64,000 bases of DNA from Asparagopsis taxiformis (Eukaryota; Rhodophyta; Florideophyceae; Bonnemaisoniales; Bonnemaisoniaceae). The notes under the pieces are model-generated. The model searched no databases. It was not told where the DNA came from and was given only the letters and a program-made list of their open reading frames with translations. The stretch covers positions 29,157 through 93,156 of the forward strand of contig JALQPE010000044.1 of NCBI GenBank assembly GCA_030407315.1. The letters are read 5' to 3'. Shown here piece after piece: positions 50,427-60,604 of the stretch (the stretch's first letter is position 1; the number at the start of each line of letters is the position of its first letter). The translations under genes and the position numbers were made by a program.

Positions 50427-51395
50427 ATGTATCCATCAACTCCCCCACCTTCCTTCTCTTCCTCCTCACAGCGACTCGTCACTTCCGTTTCCCCTATCCC
50501 GATCCAATTCAGCGAGTGGGGAATCATGACGCCTCCGCATCCCGACGCGAAAGGCGTCGTCGACAACAACCTTCGGGAGTCTACTCGCTCGTTGCCTGCA
50601 ACGAGTACTCCGACCAATACCGCCTCGGCGGTGACAGCACGAGCGGCAGCCCATCAACCGTTGCCGGGCTCTTATCTTGGCCTCTATGCTCCTGCCGCAG
50701 CAGCCACGCAAGGCATTTCTGACCCTTATGCGGGGACTGAAGTGATGCCAAGTTATTACTATAACCACCCACGGCCGCGGCCTGCGCGCGATTCTGTCAT
50801 CCCCTCGGGTGTTTCGTACTTCACCCCCACAGGTGGTGGCAACCGCCCTCCGCGTTTTGGCTCCACAGCAGCCAGGAGGGATCAAACTCAAGGTCGTCAG
50901 GGGCGGGGCGTCTCCCCTTCGGTACCGGCTCCGGCAAGGGTGCCGAGTGACGGTGGCCACGGTCGTCTCCCTGGGGAGTCATCTGCGGGAACCGTCGCGG
51001 CTCCAGCCGGGGGACAAGTATACTCTGCGTTGGCTCGCCTCGTTGGCGAAGCCGAATCTCCGGCCATGGCCGCCAAGTTGGGCGAAGTGTTAAGCATGGT
51101 CAACACTTTGCCCTCGGGCAAGACGGTAGACATCCCCGAACATTCCCAATTAACCGGGGGAACTCCGGAGTCTCAACGTCTGTGTTCTCGGAAATGGACG
51201 CGGACGTCCACAACCTCTAGTACACCTAGTATTACTAGGCGGACGTCCATGTTCTCCAGTATTTTTGGATGTCCGCCTAGAACCGGACGTCCATGCGGTC
51301 TAGTACGTCTAGTATTACTAGGGCGACATTCATTGTTTCTAGTACCACGGATGTCCCCCTCGGGATGGACTTCCGCCATGTCTATGTCCACCTAG
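50427..51395 (+). CDS. Gag-like fragment of a retroelement, 3' disrupted
   Basis: 322 codons from ATG 50427 (MYPSTPPPSFSSSSQRLV). The protein is Pro/Ser/Ala-rich with Tyr and Arg/Gly patches (PSYYYNHPRPRPARD, RRDQTQGRQGRG), followed by a helical segment (VYSALARLVGEAESPAMAAK). Beyond about residue 250 the frame enters DNA made of repeated ctagtattactagg and ggacgtcc phrases. The last ~70 residues are therefore probably not native, and no pol follows. A truncated retrotransposon gag or an orphan ORF are both possible. Confidence 0.4.
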   Translation: MYPSTPPPSFSSSSQRLVTSVSPIPIQFSEWGIMTPPHPDAKGVVDNNLRESTRSLPATSTPTNTASAVTARAAAHQPLPGSYLGLYAPAAAATQGISDPYAGTEVMPSYYYNHPRPRPARDSVIPSGVSYFTPTGGGNRPPRFGSTAARRDQTQGRQGRGVSPSVPAPARVPSDGGHGRLPGESSAGTVAAPAGGQVYSALARLVGEAESPAMAAKLGEVLSMVNTLPSGKTVDIPEHSQLTGGTPESQRLCSRKWTRTSTTSSTPSITRRTSMFSSIFGCPPRTGRPCGLVRLVLLGRHSLFLVPRMSPSGWTSAMSMST

Positions 51396-52794
51396 GACGG
51401 GCGCCGGTTCAGAAATTCAAAAATTTCGACCCCAGAAATTTCTGCCGCCGTGCTCGACATGGATGTCCGCATCCATCACGGCGACCACTCTATTTTTCCT
51501 TGTCGGTCGACTCCAATTTCGTCTTTAATTTTTTCATCCTCTCGCTCACACCCCCTTCCTGTTGGTGCTCACCTCCCCCGTACTGTACCTCAAACACCCC
51601 CAATACCACTCTAGCACGCATTTTCAGATACCTATCCCCGCTTCCACGGTGCACACCTCCATTCCATACCTACTTTTCTGCTCTACCGTACAGATTTCGT
51701 ATAACCAGTCCTCATACTACCTCAGAATAGGGCAAAACACCCCCTATCTCCTCGACCATGCTCTCCCCCATCACCTTTGAAACGTATTGTTCTTCAGTAC
51801 CCTCTCTCCTCTACCCTCAACCCCTCTCCTTCGCCCTCTACACAAACTTCCCCTGCAGCTTACTCTTCCAAAACCTCTCACTCCCCATCCCGTACCCGAC
51901 CTGCTCCACCCCTCCCTCCCTCAGCTGCTCCATGCCCCCACGCCATCCGCATCTTCGATACCGTATACACCACCACCACCGGCCCACGCTCCCGCACTGC
52001 GGGGTGGCTCCCCCGCCGTATCCCCAGAAACCTCCCCGCTCTGAAACACATATCAACCCCCCACTTCGCACCCTTCCTCCCACTCCCCTCCCTCCCCAAA
52101 TACAATAACCCCCTTCTTCTCCATCACATCCCCACTCACCACAGCCAGAACAGACGCCACCCCCTCCCCTTCTTTCTCCTCACTTTCCTAAAAACCCCTC
52201 CTCTCGGCGCCTTCAACCGCACCCTCCTACGGTCCCACCTAAACACCTCCTCCGCCCTCACTACCCCAACACCCCGCAGCGTCTCCCCAATCCCCATAAT
52301 ATGCTTGTCGGCACTCCTCTCCGAATCACAATCCATTCTAAACCCGCACTCCGTACATTTCCACCTCCCCCTGTACCATCCCAAGATTCCATCCCCCCAC
52401 AGAACACATCCTCATACCACAGAAGAATTTTCTTCCTCTCATACCTCATCCTTAAAACCTCCATCAGCTCCATGTAAATTTCGATGAAAATATTTTCTCT
52501 ACTATGCAATCTCAAACATGTATGAGCCTATGCCTTTCCGCTTTGTCAACCCTGAATATTGGTACTCATGTATTCATAAAATAGGGCCACCCACATCCCT
52601 ATCCCGTTCTGCAAGCTTTACAAACCACTAGACGCATACTCCACAACTATACAACAAACACTACTCGCTATTTCAGACGACGCGGTACACAAGTAGCGTA
52701 GTGTCAACCTTCCGTGACGCCTTCCCTGATGCGTACAAGTGGGAAACACGTCTAGACGTATATCAGAACTGAGTGCGGGAATTTTCGGCACAGG
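51396..52794. other. Pyrimidine-rich low-complexity tract
   Basis: From about 51540 to 52470 the plus strand is dominated by C and T (ctcccc, acccc), which leaves several frames open on both strands. The only hint of a protein is on the minus strand near 52384, where WKCTECGFRMDCDSERSADK looks zinc-ribbon-like, but the frame does not extend into anything recognisable. The remainder to 52794 is unremarkable. Confidence 0.4.
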
Positions 52795-54770
52795 AGATGC
52801 TGGGCCACCAAATTGATTTTTCGGAAATTTTAGAATTTCTGGGCTGGCCAGCAATGCAATCGAGCTGGACATCCACCGGACGTCCATTTCAGGTTGGTCG
52901 CGAGAGGGTGGGGCGGGACCATGATGAAACAAGGACCAAGACCTTTCCCTGACGTGTTGAGCCTGAAATCGACCCTTCGTGAGACGCGATTTTGGCTTAC
53001 AGTTGGTGCTAATAGAAGCCAGTGATAGCCCCGATCGGGGCGGCAGCCGGCTCCGGCTTACAGTTGGTGCTTACAGACGCCAGTGATAGCCCCCGATCGG
53101 GGCCGGCGGTCGGTTCCTGGGGCCGTTGTGGCCAAATTAGACACCCTGATTTGAATTAAAATTTGGGCTATTCTCAAAAACATGCACATGTGAACATGTT
53201 TTTGAGATGGGGGTGTGCCGTACGGCACAATCGACCGCCCAAATCGTTGATTTTTGCAAGATTTTTTGTGCCCGAAATTTTAGAATTTCTGGGCTGGCCA
53301 GCAGTGCATCTGAGCTGGACATCCACCGGACGTCCATTTCAGGTTGGTCGTGTGCTGCCTACATCCACGCATTGCAGAAACTAAGCCAGCGGGTTCACTA
53401 CTAATACAAAGTACACGGAATATGAGTAACGTGATAGGTGAGTAGTGTTTGTGTTGAGGGAGTAAGGCGGGACCATTATGAAACACGGAAGAAGATGCGT
53501 ACCTAGCATAACTTAGGCTTGAAGCCTGGAATCGACCCATCTTTCGGCGCCATTTAGCCTCACAGTTAGTGCTTACAGAAGCCAGTGATGACCCCGCTCG
53601 GGGCGGCGGTCGGTTCCTGGGGCCGTTGTGGCCAAATTAGACACCCTGATTTGAATTAAAATTTGGGCTATTCTCAAAAACATGCACATGTGAACATGTT
53701 TTTGAGATGGGGGTGTGCCGTACGGCACAATCGACCGCCCAAATCGATGTTTTTTGCAATATTTTTCTGTGCCCGAAATTTTAGAATTTCTGGGCTGGCC
53801 AGCAATGCAATCGAGCTGGACATCCACCGGACGTCCATTTCAGGTTGGTCGTGAGAGAGCGGGGCGGGACCATGATGGAACAAGGACCAAGACCTGTCCC
53901 TGGCGTATTGAGCCTGAAATTGACCCTTCGTCAGACGCCATTTAGCCTTACAGTTGGTGCTTACAGAAGCCAGTGATAGCCCCGATCGGGGCCGGTGGCC
54001 GGTGCCTGGGGCCGTTGTGGCCAAATTAGACACCCTGATTTGAATTAAAATTTGGGCTATTCTCAAAAACATGCACATGTGAACATGTTTTTGAGATGGG
54101 GGTGTGCCGTACGGCACAATCGACCCGCCCAAATCGTTGATTTTTGCAAGATTTTTTGTGCCCGAAATTGTAGAATTTCTGGGCTGGCCAGCAGTGCATC
54201 TGAGATGGACATCCACCGGACGTCCATTTCAGGTTGGTCGTGTGCTGCCTACATCCACGCATTGCAGCAACTAAGCAGGCGAGTTCACTACTCATACAAA
54301 GTGCACGGAATACGAGTAACGTGATGGGTGAGTAGTGTTTGTCGTGGAGGAGTAAGGCAGGACCATGATGGAACAGGGGAAACGATGTCACCCTAGCATA
54401 ACTTAGGCTTGAAGCCTGGAATCGACCCATCGTTAGGCGCCATTTAGCCTTACAGTTAGTGCTTACAGAAGCCAGTGATGACCCCGCTCGGGGCGGCGGT
54501 TCCGGTGCCTGGGGCCGTTGTGGCCAAATTAGACACCCTGATTTGAATTAAAATTTGGGCTATTCTCAAAAACATGCACATGTGAACATGTTTTTGAGAT
54601 GGGGGTGTGCCGTACGGCACAATCGACCGCCCAAATCGATGTTTTTTGCAATATTTTTTTGTGCCCGAAATTGTAGAATTTCTGGGCCGGCCAGGAATGC
54701 ATCTGAGTTGGACATCCACCGGACGTCCATTTCAGGTGATCGTGTATCGTGCACGTCCAGCCATTACCAG
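52795..54770 (+). repeat. Satellite D, left block: alternating ~500- and ~389-bp units
   Basis: Units beginning 'acaccctgatttgaattaaa' start at 53141, 53641, 54030 and 54533 (steps 500, 389, 503). A partial unit precedes them from about 52795. Each carries three stems: TCTCAAAAACATG...CATGTTTTTGAGA, the perfect GTGCCGTACGGCAC, and TGGACATCC...GGACGTCCA. The long and short types differ after the third stem ('tgtgctgcctacatccacg' versus 'gagagagcggggcgggacc'). Short open frames in this block are repeat translations. Confidence 0.92.
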
Positions 54771-55011
54771 AAGCAAGTTGGCGATGAAGCACGTATAAAC
54801 CCAATTGTTCTGCTATTTCTAGCATAGACCATCGAGTCTAGAGATGTGAGGGAATCGTCCTGGAATCATGCTCCAACCCACTAGGGAATGGACAATCTAG
54901 TTTGAAAGCATGGAACGGAAGTGCATTATAGTAGGTTCATAGATTGAAAGTGATAAAGGAGATGATTATATTCTCGATAATTGTTTGCTAAAGTAGTTGT
55001 TGTTAAGATAT
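54771..55011. other. Junction between satellite and ParB-2OG gene D
   Basis: About 240 bp of AT-rich DNA just downstream of the stop of the leftward gene. Presumably it contains its polyadenylation region. No repeat is seen. Confidence 0.3.
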
Positions 55012-58000
55012 CTAGCCGTCGGAAAACTGTTCTTCCTCTTCGTCCTCACTATGATAGTGAACTAGATATCCAGGTTGTCCCGGCAGAAGAGGCACTACCG
55101 GGGCCACACTCGGTGTGTGCATTACATCCTTGCGAGGTTCTGTCGTCTTCATCCGCATCATTCGGAGCTGCCCTGTCTTCGGCCTACCATCTTTCTTGAC
55201 CGGGATGGGAACAACTGTCTTGTGGCGAACATTGACAGGTGCCGGTTGACTTTGCCTTGCAGACCGGCGCGGAGCATTGGCGATGACTTCTTCTTCGAAT
55301 CCCAACCGCCTGATGAAACCAAACGAAACATTGTCGGGAATCGGATACGACGCATTCCTGAAATACGTGTGATACCTCGTTGTCGTGTGTGACACAACTC
55401 TGTCGACATGCCCTGCCCCGGCATGTTGTACATGGCCGTGACCGATGAAGACTGAACGTGGCGGAACGATTACCTTCTTCAGCTTCATCGTCTTGGCGTA
55501 CATATCTAATTCCAGCGCTTTGGAAAAGACGTACTTGTGGGACCCTGGACACACCCAGATAGGGAATGGGTCATCTCCGTTGGCAATAACAAAGTAACCC
55601 GGAAGTTGATCTTTGCGGTCGCGAGGAGGAACAGGGAAATCATTGTGTGGGACCTGCCGAGGACACCCCTTTCCCGTTATCAAAAACCGTCCCCCAGATG
55701 CCGGCATGACAAGTTTTTCTCCCGGTAAACCGCACTCCTCCAGCCCTGTCAGCCGGACAAGGATTCCCAACCACACATCCAGCAGGGCTCGCCGCGTCAC
55801 AAACTTGAACCGGTCGATATGCGTCTCATCGTTCTCGGCATAGTCAACCAGGCAGTGGCGCGTAGACGTGAAGCGAGCCCTCCCCTCATTCCGGTTCTTC
55901 TCGTCTGTTTCATCGTCCCCCGTATTGACAATGGGACTCCACAGCTGCCGGTTCCCAGGGTCCTTGTGCACCTGCTCCCCCTCCCACGTTCCCAAAAAGT
56001 ACCGAAACAATTCCTGGTTAGGAATTTCTTCCATGAGACCCAAGTCAAATGGGAACTTGTCCGACGCATCTAGGTAGCTTACATCCGCGAAATTGTGCAT
56101 CACCGTATACCCTCGCTCGTTGATTTCCGTTCGGCAATTGTGGAAGTACGCCATACCAGTGCCGGCCTCATACGAATCCTTCCAGCTTGTAGACATTCGC
56201 GCAACCTGAGCGAAGTCCAGCCTCGAGGGTAGAAACGTCGATGTAGGCTCACACATCGCCTTGGCAGCCATCTTCCACGCTGCGAAGAACATCGGATAGA
56301 CGTGATCGATTTCGAATAGCACACGAGCCCGATGTTCTTCCGGAATATGCAGCCCCTCAAACACAGGGTCCATCGCCACTTGCTTCAAATACCTCACCTC
56401 TCTGCCCTCCTCATCGATTTCCACACTCTCCAATAACAACCTGAGCTCAATCGGGGGCAGACAGCCAACCCTCACCGATGCGATGACATCCGCGGGACGC
56501 TGCGCCAGATGATGCCCTTCGGCTCGGTCTTCGAAATCGTCAGGAAGAGACGGCATACGGTCGTCGAAGAGGAGGTCGTCTTCAGAAGGAGAGTCACGAA
56601 CGATGTAACCGTCTTCATCGACTTCCACTCCTTCCGGAACAGTGAATGTAATTGTCACTTCGCGGACCCCCTTGCTTTCGACTTGGCCCTCGTCTGCACC
56701 CTGTTTGTCTTCCTCGTCCGAAGCGGTATGGACAGATTCTTGGTTGGAGGGAGTCGCACCAGCACGTTGGTTATCTTGGGGGACAATCTCAACGGCAGAA
56801 TCGGGGGAACGGGCGGAGTCTTCGTCAACCTCATCACCGGAAGCAGTGGCTTGTTGTTGATCGGTGGGTTTATCAACAACGGCCTGCTCTTCTTCCCCGG
56901 CGGATTGTTGTACCACAACCGGCTCTTCTTCCTCGAGGCGTGTGCTCCCCGTCGAGCGAAGTCGCTGTGAACGGCGGCGGATGCCATGCGAAGCAGGCTC
57001 ATGTTCGACATTCCGCTGCTTCTTGTGAGTGAGTCTCACATTGGCAGCAGAAGGGCGGCGTTTGCGTCGAGCCTTAGTCTTCTTCTTCAATGTCGGATTG
57101 AAAAACTCTTTCAAGTTCGTTTCCAAATCCTGTAAACGCGTGGTTCTCCGTCGCATTCGAACCTCACTGCTCCGGTCGTCCCCTCTATACATTGCAATGG
57201 CATTGGTGAGATGCCATTGCAACTCCTTCGGCTGCTTAACCGACCCAATTGCCATCTCTGTGCTCAGAAATGACTTGCGCATAATACTCTTTGGGCGCCC
57301 AAACGCAGCGTACAGAGAATTTGCTATTGCAGTCACGCGACGGACGTATGTATAAAAGTCGTTCACGTCAAAGCGTCCATCCGGACGTCCGCCATGAGCA
57401 GGGTTCAAGTACTCCGAAAGACCACGCAAGACGAAGACAAAGTTTTCTTCCAGCAACTCGCGCACTATCTTGTGGTCCAGGTGCGTTATCCCAATCTCGT
57501 TGCGGCGCTCGGAATTGTTCAGCTCACGCAACACGTCGTCGAGAACAGGATGCTTCAGCGTTGCTATAGCCAAACGCGTCCACCGCCGAGCCGTGTTCGT
57601 CGAATTCATCATCCCCATGAACTGCGCCTCGAACAATGTTCGGATGACATCAGACTCACGCAAGTCGCCAGCGTTTTCCACGTTGTTTGCAACAGCAATC
57701 GTACGGATGAACTGCTGGATGGACGACAAGATTCGAACCAGGGAGCGCTCCGTCAGTTGCGTCCCAGTCGTATGGTTCGACTCTGCACTCTTGTGGATGA
57801 TCTCATGAGGCTGGAGATCACTGTCGTCCTTGCGGCGAAGGTAGTACACATCCAGAGGCTGAGTAACCCAGCGCAAGCGGTTTGCCTCCTGTGGCAGCTT
57901 GGTTCTGTGCATACGGGTGAGGCGCGTGAAGTCATCCGCAATGCTATGCATAGCATTGAGACGATGCAGTCCGTCGATCACGGTCACGTTCGCATTGGCA

Positions 58001-58623
58001 TGGAATTTGCCATTCTGGAACAGACGCGTGTCGGCGGACAAATGCGTGTTCTGCGACCTCAGCACCGTCACAGTGATACGCGAAGAGCTCACATACCCCA
58101 CCGCCAACATATTGTTGCGCAGGTCCTCCACGTGGTCTTCTTTGACATCGCGAAGGGTCACGGCCGGTTCCACTAGCTGCCTCACCAACACAGTCGCTCC
58201 TTCTCCGACGTAATCCGACGTCACAAACTTGGGCACCATAATTTGCGTCCCCTGCTGCTCACGAATGCTTTCCGCCACCTCCGGTTCGTCGTCCACCTCG
58301 GTTACGTCCTGCGTAGTAGCTTCGGTGACGTTGGAGCGAGCAGGGTGCTTCGTGCCTCCACTGGAGGCTCTGGCAGAGCGAGCAGGGCGCTTCGTGCCTC
58401 CCGAAACCGGGACGGAGCGTGCTGGATGCTTCGTACCCCCCGAACCAGTGATTTCGCCTGCTGGACCGGTACTGGGCATCCGTCCCGAGCTGGCCTGGTT
58501 CGTCGCTGCGTTGAAGTTTGACGCTGCAGCAGGGGTACGAATGTCGCTAGAGCCATCCTCCGCAGCGGGGCGCATCATCCGAGTATCCCAAGGGTAAAAC
58601 GCCGCGGCGTATGCTCCACCCAT
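55012..58623 (-). CDS. ParB-like/2OG-Fe(II) dioxygenase fusion, unit D (divergent type)
   Basis: A 1203-residue protein. Near the N-terminus are three copies of SGGTK(H/R)PARS (residues 61-97), a basic repeat of unknown role. The ParB-like signature is VIDGLHRLNAM (215-225). A basic cluster (KKKTKARRKRRPS) near 525 is a likely nuclear signal. An acidic disordered linker follows. The C-terminal enzyme has H993-x-D995 (VPHNDFP), then GYFVIANGDD, then candidate distal H1067 (GHVQHAGAG) and R1083 (RYHTYF). The tail beyond 1120 is basic then acidic. Overall similarity to units A-C is low outside these motifs, so it is an older branch. It may start further upstream (see 58575-58943). It is embedded in satellite D. 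Confidence 0.68.
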   Translation of the reverse strand: MGGAYAAAFYPWDTRMMRPAAEDGSSDIRTPAAASNFNAATNQASSGRMPSTGPAGEITGSGGTKHPARSVPVSGGTKRPARSARASSGGTKHPARSNVTEATTQDVTEVDDEPEVAESIREQQGTQIMVPKFVTSDYVGEGATVLVRQLVEPAVTLRDVKEDHVEDLRNNMLAVGYVSSSRITVTVLRSQNTHLSADTRLFQNGKFHANANVTVIDGLHRLNAMHSIADDFTRLTRMHRTKLPQEANRLRWVTQPLDVYYLRRKDDSDLQPHEIIHKSAESNHTTGTQLTERSLVRILSSIQQFIRTIAVANNVENAGDLRESDVIRTLFEAQFMGMMNSTNTARRWTRLAIATLKHPVLDDVLRELNNSERRNEIGITHLDHKIVRELLEENFVFVLRGLSEYLNPAHGGRPDGRFDVNDFYTYVRRVTAIANSLYAAFGRPKSIMRKSFLSTEMAIGSVKQPKELQWHLTNAIAMYRGDDRSSEVRMRRRTTRLQDLETNLKEFFNPTLKKKTKARRKRRPSAANVRLTHKKQRNVEHEPASHGIRRRSQRLRSTGSTRLEEEEPVVVQQSAGEEEQAVVDKPTDQQQATASGDEVDEDSARSPDSAVEIVPQDNQRAGATPSNQESVHTASDEEDKQGADEGQVESKGVREVTITFTVPEGVEVDEDGYIVRDSPSEDDLLFDDRMPSLPDDFEDRAEGHHLAQRPADVIASVRVGCLPPIELRLLLESVEIDEEGREVRYLKQVAMDPVFEGLHIPEEHRARVLFEIDHVYPMFFAAWKMAAKAMCEPTSTFLPSRLDFAQVARMSTSWKDSYEAGTGMAYFHNCRTEINERGYTVMHNFADVSYLDASDKFPFDLGLMEEIPNQELFRYFLGTWEGEQVHKDPGNRQLWSPIVNTGDDETDEKNRNEGRARFTSTRHCLVDYAENDETHIDRFKFVTRRALLDVWLGILVRLTGLEECGLPGEKLVMPASGGRFLITGKGCPRQVPHNDFPVPPRDRKDQLPGYFVIANGDDPFPIWVCPGSHKYVFSKALELDMYAKTMKLKKVIVPPRSVFIGHGHVQHAGAGHVDRVVSHTTTRYHTYFRNASYPIPDNVSFGFIRRLGFEEEVIANAPRRSARQSQPAPVNVRHKTVVPIPVKKDGRPKTGQLRMMRMKTTEPRKDVMHTPSVAPVVPLLPGQPGYLVHYHSEDEEEEQFSDG

Positions 58624-58943
58624 CGTCTCCGGCGGTCCCCGGCGCCATCAAACATGTACGGGAACGGGAGGTCCTTGAACTTGTCCTTAGTCGCAATGTT
58701 GCGCACGACGATATAGTCGGCCTCGTCGGTTTCCGGCAGCTTGTGGTTGTGCAGCGTGCGCGGAAGGCCAACATCGCCACCAGCAGTGCTCACCGAAGCC
58801 GTCCCAATATGCACCAGCCGCACCGTCCACGTCCGCAAACAAGTCGACATCGACGCCGCGCTGAGTCCGCGCGACTCCGCTGACGCGCTCACTTGATCGC
58901 CGCAAACCGTTGAAAACAAACTGCTGAAATGCGTATCCGCCAT
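58575..58943 (-). CDS. Short upstream ORF, possible displaced N-terminus of gene D
   Basis: 122 residues from ATG 58943 (MADTHFSSLFSTVCGDQVSA). It overlaps the first 49 bp of the 55012-58623 gene in another frame. The stretch ADYIVVRNIATKDKFKDLPF looks like genuine protein and lies just before the overlap. A small upstream ORF, or a frameshifted or spliced N-terminal extension, would all fit. I cannot choose. Confidence 0.3.
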   Translation of the reverse strand: MADTHFSSLFSTVCGDQVSASAESRGLSAASMSTCLRTWTVRLVHIGTASVSTAGGDVGLPRTLHNHKLPETDEADYIVVRNIATKDKFKDLPFPYMFDGAGDRRRRWVEHTPRRFTLGILG

Positions 58944-59280
58944 GGTTGTTGAGTTGGAAAGGAAAAGAGATGGTTGACGTTGACGTATTCGAGTGATGTG
59001 GATGGTATGTTTCACGTTAAGTTGAAGAATGGTCGTGAACGCCAATCGCTGGAAATAATAACACAATACAACCGAAATTTTGTTAGGTACACACCTATCG
59101 TGACCGCTGGAATGCAAGACAGGCAATCGAGATGTGAGTGTCCGTTCAGAACGGGCCCGAGTCGGGCTCTCGAAACCTGACGAGGTGGCGTGAAGCAGGC
59201 AGTGTCCTTGATGTGTAATGTGTTAAAATTACAGCTGTCAAGCTAGGCGGCTTTTGGGGCGGCTGCGAGCACCCCTTATC
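58944..59280. other. Upstream region of gene D
   Basis: Non-repetitive DNA between the gene D upstream ORF and the right satellite block. It is the likely promoter region for the leftward gene. No clear element is seen. Confidence 0.3.
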
Positions 59281-60400
59281 CGGGGAACACCCTGATTTGA
59301 GTTAAAATTTGGGCTATTCTCAAAAACATGCACATGTGAACATGTTTTTGAGATGGGGGTGTGCCGTACGGCACAATCGACCCGCCCAAATCGTTGATTT
59401 TTGCAAGATTTTTTGTGCCCGAAATTTTAGAATTTCTGGGCTGGCCAGCAGTGCATCTGAGATGGACATCCACCGGACGTCCATTTCAGGTTGGTCGTGT
59501 GCTGCCTACATCCACGCATTGCAGCAACTAAGCAGGCGGGTTCACTACTAATATAAAGTGCACGGAATATGAGTAACGTGATGGGTGAGTAGTGTTTCTG
59601 TTGAGGGAGTAAGGCGGGACCATGATGAAACACGGAAGAAGATTTCTCCCTAGCATAACTTAGGCTTGAAGCCTGCAATCGGCCCATCTTCCGGCGCCAT
59701 TTAGCCTCACAGTTAGTGCTTACAGAAGCCAGTGATGACCCCGCTCGGGGCGGCGGCCGGTTCCTGGGGCCGTTGTGGCCAAATTAGACACCCTGATTTG
59801 AATTAAAATTTGGGCTATTCTCAAAAACATGCACATGTGAACATGTTTTTGAAATGGGGGTGTGCCGTACGGCACAAACGACCCGCTGAAATCGTTGATT
59901 TTTTACAATTTTTTTGTGCCCGAAATTTTAGAATTTCCGGGCTGGCCAGCAGTGCAATCGAGCTGGACATCCACCGGACGTGCATTTCAGGTTGGTCGTG
60001 AGAGAGTGGGGTGGGACCATGATGGAACAAGGACCAAGACCTGTCCCTGGCGTATTGAGCCTGAAATTGACCCTTTGTCAGACGCCATTTAGCCTTACAG
60101 TTAGTGCTTACAGAAGCCAGTGACAACCCCACTCGGGGCGGCGGTCGGTTCCTGGGGCCGTTGTGGCCAAATTAGACACCCTGATTTGAATTAAAATTTG
60201 GGCTATTCTCAAAAACATGCACATGTGAACATGTTTTTGAGATGGGGTGTGGCCGTACGGCACAATCGACCCGCTGAAATCGATGTTTTTGCAATATTTT
60301 TTTCTGCCCTGAATTGTAGAATTTCTGGGCTGGACAGCAATGCAACTGAGCTGGACATCCACCGGGCGTCCATTTCAACTTGGTCTTGTATTTTGCATCT
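59281..60400 (+). repeat. Satellite D, right block
   Basis: Unit starts are at 59287, 59788 and 60176 (steps 501 and 388), in the same orientation and with the same long/short alternation and stems as the left block. The first unit starts abruptly after 'cttatccggggaac'. Gene D (about 4.2 kb of non-satellite DNA) interrupts what may once have been one continuous array. Confidence 0.92.
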
Positions 60401-60604
60401 GCACGCATAACAGCAACCAAGCAGTCAGGTTCACTGCTCGGACGAAGTGCACCTAGAGTGTGAACGATTGGTTTTTGACAGGCGAGTACTGCCAATAGGT
60501 TTCACCCTGGACTAATGGTGGCTGGACATTCTGCATTATATGATATACTTCAACTCTGGAACGTAGCTTTATTTGTAGTCGAAATGAAAACATCTTTCGT
60601 GACC

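Noticed and set aside
51777..52487. 236-codon Pro/Ser/Thr-rich frame
   Set aside because: It lies in a C/T-rich low-complexity tract open in several frames, with no domain.
51838..52515. Minus-strand frames including a CxxC peptide (KCTECGF)
   Set aside because: Only about 20 residues look protein-like; the frames are short, overlap one another and have no second metal-binding pair.
53137..54825. Recurring 60-130 codon frames on both strands containing SQKHAHVNMFL or HVHMCMFL
   Set aside because: They arise from the TCTCAAAAACATG stem of satellite D and have no independent coding support.
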